From NCBI GenBank assembly GCA_019359325.1, contig JAHHHN010000038.1:1-42634 (forward strand): a DNA stretch of 42,634 nt, read 5' to 3'. The translations under genes were made by a program, and so were the position numbers. Below are positions 6,908-13,895 of this stretch, one piece after another (position 1 is the stretch's first letter; every line of letters starts with the position of its first letter). Below the pieces are notes generated by a model. The model ran no database searches and was not told the origin of the DNA. It was given only the letters and a program-made list of their open reading frames with translations. This DNA comes from Mojavia pulchra JT2-VF2. Its GTDB lineage: Bacteria; Cyanobacteriota; Cyanobacteriia; Cyanobacteriales; Nostocaceae.

Positions 6908-7825
6908 ATGGTTAGTAAATTAGATAAAGAGGCAGGTAAAAACCAGATTTCTAGGGAAACAGTAGATTGGTTGCTCAGACGAATTATCCACATCCCAAAA
7001 AATTGGTTAATTATTAGTAGTATTTTTATCCTTCTCAGCACCTTTCAAATTAACGGTGGTGAAAAATTAACTTTTAAATTTGAAGTTACCAACACAACAG
7101 CAATTTTTTTAGCCTTGCTCTGGTTACCATCAGTGCTGAAAATTTTTGTTTTGACTGGGGGAGCATTAAAAACACCAGTAGGGGAAATTAGTAGCTCTAA
7201 TATGATGCCTATGCTACAGTCATTAACTGGCGATACGCTAGGATTTTTGATTGAGCAGACTAAGTTAGCAGAAGATGTTGCAGCACCACAACAGCAGATG
7301 GAAATGCGGCAAATTCGTCAGGAATGGCAAAAAGTCTACGCTTCAAGAATTCCTTTGTCGGAAGCTAGGCAACAAATTGAAAGTTTAAGTCAACGCTACA
7401 AAGAACTGAGAAGTTCTATGCCGTCAGGAGCAAAACGCACATTTGAGATGGAGTCTATTGCTGGACGGATGCGGGCGCTGGCTCCAGAAGTCAATTTTTC
7501 TGAAGAAGAAGTTAATCACCTTCTCAAATCCAAAGACCAAGGTAAGCGATTACTAGGACTTTCTGTAGCAGAATGGTCTGGCAATCCCAATTATTTTTAT
7601 GCAATTTTATATATTATTAGTGATTCTGAAACGGCATTTGAGCAGACTTGTGCATTACGAGCTATGGAAAAAATGGTAACTCATCTTAATACTCAACAAA
7701 AGCAAGATTTGCTTTCTGTGCTGATACATCAACGTAATTTTAATGAATCAGAAAAGTGTTGGATTAGACCTAATTCTAATCGTTGGGCACTTAGCGATCG
7801 CTTATTAACAGCCTTAGAGGGATAG
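6908..7825 (+). CDS. Unknown two-helix membrane protein with coiled coil and helical C-terminus
   Basis: The protein has 305 residues. Two hydrophobic helices lie at about residues 33-48 and 62-83. They are followed by a Gln/Glu/Arg-rich coiled-coil segment (about 105-175) and an all-helical C-terminal half (about 195-300) with HEAT-like spacing. No enzyme motif is visible. With a short N-terminus and a 25-residue linker between helices, both termini are probably cytoplasmic. It follows the RES toxin on the same strand after 92 bases, which hold short GCTGAGT repeats, so cotranscription is possible but not proven. It could be a membrane effector or an unrelated stress protein. Confidence 0.6.
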   Translation: MVSKLDKEAGKNQISRETVDWLLRRIIHIPKNWLIISSIFILLSTFQINGGEKLTFKFEVTNTTAIFLALLWLPSVLKIFVLTGGALKTPVGEISSSNMMPMLQSLTGDTLGFLIEQTKLAEDVAAPQQQMEMRQIRQEWQKVYASRIPLSEARQQIESLSQRYKELRSSMPSGAKRTFEMESIAGRMRALAPEVNFSEEEVNHLLKSKDQGKRLLGLSVAEWSGNPNYFYAILYIISDSETAFEQTCALRAMEKMVTHLNTQQKQDLLSVLIHQRNFNESEKCWIRPNSNRWALSDRLLTALEG

Positions 7826-7835
7826 CGATCGCTAT
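7822..7835. repeat. HIP1-centred perfect palindrome at a convergent gene junction
   Basis: ATAGCGATCGCTAT is a 14-base perfect palindrome around a HIP1 octamer. It overlaps the TAG stop of the membrane protein gene and lies in the 44-base gap before the convergent TPR gene. Confidence 0.6.
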
Positions 7836-7869
7836 TCTTACATATTAGTTTTGTTTGATATGAACTAAA

Positions 7870-10065
7870 CTATAATTTGGGCAAAATTTCCGGTAGCAAT
7901 TGAGCAGGAACCTTCGATAAAGCCAGATTTTGTCCTTGTATGCCTAATTCATTGTGGAAAGCGCGAATTGTTTTGACTACATAAGTAAAGGTTGTTTGAT
8001 AAGCCTCTGGTTGTTTGCTTAATCCATGTAAGGCTTGTAAATGATTATTTAATGCTGCTTCTAAGTGATGAGAACGAGTTTTTTTGTCATTATTTGAATA
8101 GTTTTCTGTCGCCAACTGATAATGAGCTAGTGCTAAATTATTATGAGTAGCAAGTAAATCAAAACTTAAAGAATTACTATTAAGTGAATGAGCAAGGCCA
8201 AGAGCTTCTTCATAAGCAGTAATACACAGTTGCAAATACTTGTACCTTGCTTCCTTACTTGTCTGAGATAGATTTGCTAAATGCCAATAGGCAGTACCAA
8301 GGTTATTTTGTGTAGCAGCACAGCCACTGGGAACAAGAGCAGGAGTACGATATTGGAGAGCTTCACGGTAAACTTCAATTGCTAATTGGAGATGTTGTGC
8401 TGGCTGTTCGTATTGAGCAAGATTCCAGTAAGCAGTGCCAATGTTGTTTTGAATCATGCCATATTTCAGCGGTTCCTGTTCAGGACTGTAGTAAGCAAGT
8501 GCTAGATTATAAGCTGCGATCGCTTTCTTCAAATGCACAACAGGTTGATTGTATTGCCCCAAATGCCAGTAAGCAGTACCTAAATTATTTTGACAAGCGG
8601 CATATCTTAATGAATCCATTTCAGCTGTACGATAGCGGAGTGCTTCGTTATAAGCTAAAACTGCTTGCTGCCAGCTATCAGCTGGATTAGAAAAACGAGC
8701 TAAATCACCATAAGCTGTCCCTAAATTATTTTGCACGCGAGCGTAAGTTTCTGGGTGCGTTTGTGGTGAAATCAGCTTTAAAGCCAACTGATAAAATTCA
8801 ATACCTTGTTCTATATAAGTTTGCCCATCTTGAGAATTAGATGGAATGCGATGTAGCATCCAGTAGAGTGTGCCCAAGTCATTCAAGATGTCTGGCATTT
8901 GCGGTGAAGTTTCATCGTAAGAAATCGATTCCTGGTAGGCAATAATTGCCACCATCAAGTTTTCTAAAGTTGACTGTCCTTGTTCAATACGAAGGCGATA
9001 TAAGTTTCCTAAGTGATGATAAGCAGCTGCTATTGCCTCCCCGGAAGCTTGCTGTGTATGCAATTGCTCAATTTCAAACAGAATTTGCTGTGGTTGCCAA
9101 CCATCCTCTCCATCTTGAGTAATTTTGGTGTTTATTGTTGCTAGTACTAACTCGGTTAACTCTTGACTGATATGAGCCAGAGATGACAGTGATGGAGTAT
9201 TATTTCCACTAGATCGAGTCGGGGATTGCTGTTGCGGTGGCTCAATTTTGATTAAATTCGATATTGGAGCAGAAGTTTCTTGGGGTTTCTGTTCATGATG
9301 TACTGGTGCATCTATCTGGAAATCGAAATCTTCTCCAAACTTCAATTCATCTGCGGTTGCGGCTTCGAGTTCTACTTGGGTAACTGATTCTTCTAAAATA
9401 GATGGCTCAAGATTACCTATATCCAAATTTCTAGAATTGGAAAAACGTTCTGAAGAGCCTGAATTCTGGGTTGTTGGTGTAGGTTCTCCTGCAAATACAA
9501 ACACACCAGTACGGCAACGCCAAAACTGTGGTGCTGACTGCTGAATTGCAGATAACCAAGGACGCGATAACCATAACAGCAGGCTAGATTCTTCAATAGA
9601 TAAATAATGCTCGCTTAAACGAAGATAATGTAAAAATAATCGCTGTATTGCTACTGGTTGTTTAGTTAGCAGTTCAACACCCACAATCTGAAATGCAGGT
9701 ATCGGTAAAGGTCGCCCAGGAGCATCTTTTGATACCTCAACAATTGGCGGTGGATAATTCTTCAGCCATTGTTTGATCTGCGCTATAGGATTAGGATCAC
9801 TTAAATTTAACCTTAAGGTGGCTAAACGCGGGTAGGCTGGTGTGCTGCTTTCTTGACTATCTTCTTGCTGATATAGCACTTGCCCAACTGGATAAGCCAA
9901 GGTAGAGTGCAAACGGGCTGCTACTTGATTTCTTAAGTTTAAATCGTCACATACTGCTAAAAATATTTGTCTGCGTAAGCCTAGACTAAGAGCAAGTTTC
10001 AGGCGTTGATACACTTGCCGATTCCAAGCAAAATTATCTGTATGTGCAGTATCATTCACGCTCAT
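7870..10065 (-). CDS. Large tetratricopeptide-repeat protein with STAND-like N-terminus
   Basis: The protein has 731 residues. The first 190 contain RRQIFLAVCDDLNLRNQVA, then LRLNLSDPNPIAQIKQWL, then SLLLWLSRPWL and FWRCRTGVFVFAGEPTP. The order recalls a P-loop NTPase core, but no GxxxxGKT loop is present. Residues of about 200-300 are a polar linker. From about 310 onward there are TPR units with a strong repeat (NLGTAYWHL, NNIGTAYWNL, NNLGTAYWHL) about 50-60 residues apart, each with a paired helix like AIAAYNLALAYY. TPR arrays bind partner proteins; the partner is unknown. It is soluble, with no signal peptide. It is convergent with the membrane protein gene. Confidence 0.75.
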   Translation of the reverse strand: MSVNDTAHTDNFAWNRQVYQRLKLALSLGLRRQIFLAVCDDLNLRNQVAARLHSTLAYPVGQVLYQQEDSQESSTPAYPRLATLRLNLSDPNPIAQIKQWLKNYPPPIVEVSKDAPGRPLPIPAFQIVGVELLTKQPVAIQRLFLHYLRLSEHYLSIEESSLLLWLSRPWLSAIQQSAPQFWRCRTGVFVFAGEPTPTTQNSGSSERFSNSRNLDIGNLEPSILEESVTQVELEAATADELKFGEDFDFQIDAPVHHEQKPQETSAPISNLIKIEPPQQQSPTRSSGNNTPSLSSLAHISQELTELVLATINTKITQDGEDGWQPQQILFEIEQLHTQQASGEAIAAAYHHLGNLYRLRIEQGQSTLENLMVAIIAYQESISYDETSPQMPDILNDLGTLYWMLHRIPSNSQDGQTYIEQGIEFYQLALKLISPQTHPETYARVQNNLGTAYGDLARFSNPADSWQQAVLAYNEALRYRTAEMDSLRYAACQNNLGTAYWHLGQYNQPVVHLKKAIAAYNLALAYYSPEQEPLKYGMIQNNIGTAYWNLAQYEQPAQHLQLAIEVYREALQYRTPALVPSGCAATQNNLGTAYWHLANLSQTSKEARYKYLQLCITAYEEALGLAHSLNSNSLSFDLLATHNNLALAHYQLATENYSNNDKKTRSHHLEAALNNHLQALHGLSKQPEAYQTTFTYVVKTIRAFHNELGIQGQNLALSKVPAQLLPEILPKL

Positions 10066-10200
10066 GGTGGCTACAGAGCCAAAACACAGTTTACATTGCC
10101 TTAAGAGGCTATCTAAACAGTCAAAAATCGAACCTTGATTATGGTTTTCTAGTAGATGTTTTGCTGCTCAGGATAAATCCAGGCTTTAACGACTGGAATA

Positions 10201-10224
10201 ATAAAGTATATTATTATACTTTAT
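10201..10224. repeat. AT-rich perfect inverted repeat upstream of the TPR gene
   Basis: ATAAAGTATA (10201-10210) and TATACTTTAT (10215-10224) are perfect ten-base arms around TTAT. It lies about 140 bases upstream of the TPR start and just beyond the psb34 terminator. It could be an operator, or a second hairpin stopping leftward read-through. Confidence 0.55.
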
Positions 10225-10256
10225 CACTATTTTAATTGTAACAAAAAATAAAAAAT

Positions 10257-10282
10257 CAGGTTCCTACTCGATCAGGAACCTG
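10257..10282 (-). terminator. Intrinsic terminator of psb34
   Basis: CAGGTTCCT (10257-10265) and AGGAACCTG (10274-10282) form a nine-base stem with an eight-base loop. On the minus strand the stem is followed by ATTTTTTATTTTTTG, a clear U tract. It lies 50 bases after the psb34 stop. Confidence 0.85.
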
Positions 10283-10331
10283 AAAGACGATAAAAATTAA
10301 ATTTTATTAAAATAATTTCTGAACAGCCGAT

Positions 10332-10502
10332 TTAAGAAACAGAGAAGGCAACTACTATTAAGCCACCAACCAAAACTGTAGCGGCTATCCCCAAGAAAAT
10401 ATAGTTTCGCTTTTGCCCTGCACTTGGGGGTTCTGCTGCGTAAATCTTTGGTTCACGGGCAAAATTATTCAGACGGCCGCCTTCTTCAGTTGTATAGGGC
10501 AT
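10332..10502 (-). CDS. psb34: Photosystem II assembly protein Psb34
   Basis: This 56-residue protein reads MPYTTEEGGRLNNFAREPK, then a segment with AEPPSAGQKRNY, and one C-terminal membrane helix (about 34-55) ending VAFSVS. This matches Psb34, the single-helix protein found on CP47 in photosystem II assembly intermediates, at the site also used by Hli proteins. The length is normal. The start is set by AAGGA about 10 bases upstream of the ATG at 10502. It is monocistronic, with its own terminator at 10257-10282. The gene is too short for routine ORF cut-offs. Confidence 0.92.
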   Translation of the reverse strand: MPYTTEEGGRLNNFAREPKIYAAEPPSAGQKRNYIFLGIAATVLVGGLIVVAFSVS

Positions 10503-10532
10503 GAATGAATTCCTTCTAATCGTTTGTTTAAT

Positions 10533-10584
10533 GTTACATAAACGTTATATTCTGCTTTCCTGATAAGATAAAAATCGTTACATT
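10533..10584 (-). promoter_or_regulatory. psb34 promoter region with repeated GTTACAT motifs
   Basis: GTTACATA (10533-10540), GTTATATT (10544-10551) and GTTACATT (10577-10584) recall the half-sites of HLR1, the RpaB-binding element of high-light genes. However, the first two are spaced 11 bases apart rather than the usual 10. TATAAC, the complement of 10544-10549, could be the minus-strand -10. Assignment to RpaB is tentative. Confidence 0.3.
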
Positions 10585-10654
10585 AATTTAGGGGAACTGG
10601 GGATGAGCAAGAACCAGTGCCTGAATCCTCGGAGTTCCCAATTACCGTAAACCT

Positions 10655-12658
10655 TTAACTAGTAATCGTGCCAGTGACTGGTGAACTAGCGCTGGCGTAA
10701 TCTTTGATAGGCATCCTGCCAGCAACGTACGCTAGACGGCCGGCGACTGTTGCTAAATTCATTGCACGAGCCATTGCTGCTGGGTTTTGAGCCAGGGCGA
10801 TCGCACTATTAATTAATAAAGCATCTGCACCCAATTCCATCGCTTGCGCTGCTTCTGATGGCGATCCAATGCCGGCATCCACTACCACGGGTACACTAGC
10901 ATTTTCGATGATGATCTGAATATTGGCAGTTGTTTTCAGCCCCTGCCCGGAACCAATAGGCGATGCCAAAGGCATGACTGTGGCACAACCGGCTTCTTCT
11001 AAGCGTTTGGCTAATATAGGGTCAGCATTGATGTAGGGTAATACAGCAAAACCTTCTTTCACCAATTGCTCTGCTGCTTGTAGTGTCCCAATTGGATCGG
11101 GAAGCAAATATTTAGAATCGGGTATTACTTCTAACTTAACGAAATTATTATCTTCCTGACCCAACAGTTTCGCCATTTCTCGCCCCAAACGAGCTACCCG
11201 AATTGCTTCTTCTGCGGTTTGACAACCTGCCGTATTGGGTAACATCCAAATTTTTTGCCAATCCAAGGCTTCAGCTAAACCTTCGTGTCCTGGTGCTTTG
11301 GTTTGTACCCGTCGGACTGCCACAGTCACAATTTGACACTCACTCGCGGCAATACTGTGCTGCATTTCTTCGATGCTGCGGTACTTACCAGTGCCTGTCA
11401 TTAAGCGAGATTGAAAGGTTTTGCCAGCAATTGTCAGTCCTGAGTCCTGAATTGTGAGTGCTGAGTTCTCTAAGGATACAACAGGACGATGCCCGTTAGA
11501 GAAATTGGCAGAGTGAGTGAGCATGGGTGTGGAGATAGATGAATTGGCGAGGAAGCGCGAATAGTGAAAATGAGATAGCAAGGGATCTGACTTTTGTGCC
11601 CAGATCAAATCGGCAATTAATGCTGCGGTTACAGGGGCTAACAGAATGCCATTACGGTAATGACCAATAGCAAAAGTTAAATTTTGACAATGACTACTAC
11701 CTAAAATCGGTAATTCATCGGGGGTAGCTGGACGAAAACCCCACCAAAATTCTTGGATCGGATAATGCTGTAATTGCGGATACAGGCGGATTGCTTGTTG
11801 AAGTAGAGTTTGAATGCCTGTGGGGGTGTTATGGGGTGTAAAACCGACATCTTCGCTAGTTGCCCCAATAATGATAGAACGATTCCGCCTGGGGACGATA
11901 TAAATATCCTGCCCATACAAAACCCGCGTCAAAGGTAATTCTGGCGTTAATTCCGGCATCCGCACACTTAGCATTTGTCCTTTGCGAGGACGCACGGGTA
12001 GCGGTAATAATTCATTTGACCAAGCACCTGTGGCTAAAACATAATGGGCAGCGCTAATTACTCCAGCGCTGGTATGCACACCCACTACTTTTCCCTGCTG
12101 CTGTAAAAATGCTTCTACTGTGATGCCGTCTTTGAGTTCAACACCAACAGACTCAGCGGCTGTCCAAAGTACACGTACTAAGGCGCGATTGTCAACTTGT
12201 GCATCTTCTGGATACCACCAGCCACCAGCGACTTCTGCTCCTAATCCGGGCTGATATTGATGAATGGCTGCTTGATCTAACCAATAAGCAGGTGATTCAC
12301 GGGCAGAGGGGCAAGGGGGCACAGACGCAGCGGCGAGATTAGATTTAGCTTTTCCCCTGCTATCTTCATAAACGGGTGCTAAGATACCACAGGGCCAGTA
12401 ACCAGTGTTTAATCCAGTCAAATCTTCGAGTTTGTGCGTCCAGTCTGGATATAAAGAATGCGATCGCCTGCATAAAGAAAGCATTGCTTCATTTGGGATG
12501 TTTTCCGCATCTGGTGCTAACATCCCAGCAGCAGCGTGGCTAGCAGCAGACTGGAAATCACGGCAAAGCACGGTGACATTTGCCCCGCGCAGTTTGAGTT
12601 CAACGGCGATCGCCAAGCCAATAACGCCGCCGCCAATAATTAAAATGTCACTAGTCAT
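10655..12658 (-). CDS. thiO/thiG: Bifunctional glycine oxidase / thiazole synthase (ThiO-ThiG fusion)
   Basis: This 667-residue fusion acts in thiamine thiazole synthesis. Residues 1 to about 370 are ThiO, with FAD motif [15 protein letters not shown] at 6-20 and the D-amino-acid-oxidase-type end [14 protein letters not shown], then [13 protein letters not shown]. ThiO turns glycine into iminoacetate. Residues from about 410 to 667 are ThiG, the TIM-barrel thiazole synthase. It has TGTGKYRS at the start, VKLEVI carrying the likely Schiff-base Lys, and [19 protein letters not shown] for phosphate binding. The same fusion is known in Nostoc. The linker (about 395-408) is encoded by GCTGAGT-type repeat DNA. 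The ATG lies inside a TTAGTCA-type repeat with no Shine-Dalgarno. Confidence 0.95.
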   Translation of the reverse strand: MTSDILIIGGGVIGLAIAVELKLRGANVTVLCRDFQSAASHAAAGMLAPDAENIPNEAMLSLCRRSHSLYPDWTHKLEDLTGLNTGYWPCGILAPVYEDSRGKAKSNLAAASVPPCPSARESPAYWLDQAAIHQYQPGLGAEVAGGWWYPEDAQVDNRALVRVLWTAAESVGVELKDGITVEAFLQQQGKVVGVHTSAGVISAAHYVLATGAWSNELLPLPVRPRKGQMLSVRMPELTPELPLTRVLYGQDIYIVPRRNRSIIIGATSEDVGFTPHNTPTGIQTLLQQAIRLYPQLQHYPIQEFWWGFRPATPDELPILGSSHCQNLTFAIGHYRNGILLAPVTAALIADLIWAQKSDPLLSHFHYSRFLANSSISTPMLTHSANFSNGHRPVVSLENSALTIQDSGLTIAGKTFQSRLMTGTGKYRSIEEMQHSIAASECQIVTVAVRRVQTKAPGHEGLAEALDWQKIWMLPNTAGCQTAEEAIRVARLGREMAKLLGQEDNNFVKLEVIPDSKYLLPDPIGTLQAAEQLVKEGFAVLPYINADPILAKRLEEAGCATVMPLASPIGSGQGLKTTANIQIIIENASVPVVVDAGIGSPSEAAQAMELGADALLINSAIALAQNPAAMARAMNLATVAGRLAYVAGRMPIKDYASASSPVTGTITS

Positions 12659-12990
12659 TAGTTATTAGTCATTAATCATTAGCCATTTATCATTAGTACA
12701 TAACTAATAACGCATAACTAATAACTCATCACTTTTAACTTATAACTTGTAACCTACGATTAGCAGAGCCTGGCGGAAGTACTATTCAATTGCAAAAGCT
12801 TAAAAAACTGTACCAGCAATACTCCTTCTGACTTGAGAGTAATGAAGTGCTGAGTGCTGAGGAGCCAGTGCGTTGCGCGGCGAACCGCTCTTGTTGCAAC
12901 TGGGCAACGCCAGTTGCTACCTCCTCTGCTTCCCAGTCCCCAGTCCCTTTTTCATTGGGACTGCCTTCTGCCTTCTGCCTTCTGCCTTCA
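12659..12990. repeat. Gap filled with heptameric and palindromic repeats
   Basis: 12659-12745 is a run of TTAGTCA/TAATAAC-like heptamers. 12844-12862 has GTGCTGAGTGCTGAG. GCAACTGG (12896-12903) pairs with CCAGTTGC (12910-12917). A pyrimidine-rich block at 12924-12948 is repeated exactly at 31456-31480. CCTTCTG is repeated in tandem at 12964-12984, up to the stop codon of the next gene. No gene and no thiamine-box motif was recognised upstream of thiO/thiG. Confidence 0.7.
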
Positions 12991-13356
12991 TTACCACAAT
13001 GCTCGGATAGGTTGATTATTTTGATTTACATCGCTTGATGGCGTGTCCGTGGATTGAGTATCTGTGGATTGAGCTTCTGTAGTAGTTGAATCTGGAATAT
13101 TTTCTGTATCTGATGTTGAGTCATCAATCGGGGTGTTATTCTGAGCAACGTTGCTCCTGCTTTCGGTTGTAGAAGCATTATTTCTGCTAGCAGCTGTGCT
13201 ATTAACATTAATATTAGCCGGAAGAACTTTTGACGTTCTACTGCCGACGGGAACACTGGCGTTTTGCCCACCCATAGGAAAGTTAATGCCAAGTAATGTA
13301 CCTAGCAAAATCGCCAAGCCTCCAGCCATCAGAATTAGCGGTGTCCATCTACCCAT
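12991..13356 (-). CDS. Membrane-anchored Ser/Thr/Asn-rich small protein
   Basis: This 121-residue protein has an N-terminal hydrophobic helix (about residues 5-25, PLILMAGGLAILLGTLLGI). A low-complexity tail rich in Ser, Thr, Asn, Asp and Gln (QSTDTQSTDT and similar) follows. No catalytic motif is seen. GGAG lies about 10 bases before the ATG, which supports expression. The tail is probably exported and disordered. The last codons run directly into the CCTTCTG repeat, so the 3' end may have been reshaped by repeat expansion. Confidence 0.6.
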   Translation of the reverse strand: MGRWTPLILMAGGLAILLGTLLGINFPMGGQNASVPVGSRTSKVLPANINVNSTAASRNNASTTESRSNVAQNNTPIDDSTSDTENIPDSTTTEAQSTDTQSTDTPSSDVNQNNQPIRALW

Positions 13357-13895
13357 ATTGTTTTGCTCCTTAGTTAACCTTTAGGTGTCTACTCTATTTG
13401 AGAACGTTTAAAAATCAGTCAAATTTTGTCAATCTTACATTAATTCCTTAAAACCTCTGAACGCTTACGGCTAAATGCATGTTTGTTGTAGGAGAATGGG
13501 GAGGAAGCGAATACTGCGTTTTGTCCCGCCGATTCGCTGTTGATACTTCGCCTTCTACCTTAACTGTACAGCTACCATATCTGCCAAGTAATGGATAGTT
13601 TATTACCTTAACACCGCCATTGTAGAGGTCAATACCATTTTGCAGCAAAGTTTTTCGGAAGTTGGCTTTGCCATGTTTCGGATTTTGCCAGAGCATTTCT
13701 CAAACACATGCTTGTCTTGTTCCACAAAGACGATCTCACTGCACTCTGTGCCTTTGGGCAACAGGAACCACTCTTGTAATCACACTCAATTGTTTTATCT
13801 TGAGCTAGTAGTTTGGTCATTTTTAAATTACCAAGCTGGCTTTATGTTGTATATTGGCACATTGCCTTAAAAGTTGTCTCGAAGGTCTCAGTCTT
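13357..13895. other. Gap with two overlapping minus-strand frames, possible decayed gene
   Basis: No intact gene is recognised. On the minus strand one frame (13820 to 13629) begins MTKLLAQDKTIECDYKSGSC. A second frame (13696 to 13448) contains KVINYPLLGRYGSCTVKVEG, which has normal protein-like composition. Read together with one frameshift near 13640-13690 they would make a single product of about 120 residues. No homologue is recalled, so this may be a pseudogene or coincidence. Confidence 0.25.

Noticed and set aside
3588-7825. Prophage or integrative element carrying the NACHT and toxin-antitoxin genes
   Set aside because: No integrase, tRNA target, flanking repeats or phage genes are visible around the block.
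12964-12990. Tandem CCTTCTG run considered as a CRISPR or iteron array
   Set aside because: Units are seven bases without spacers; it fits the short tandemly repeated repetitive sequences of Nostocales.
12659-12990. TPP riboswitch upstream of thiO/thiG
   Set aside because: No thi-box core (CTGAGA with ACCTGA-type partner in order) was found; the gap is repeat-filled.
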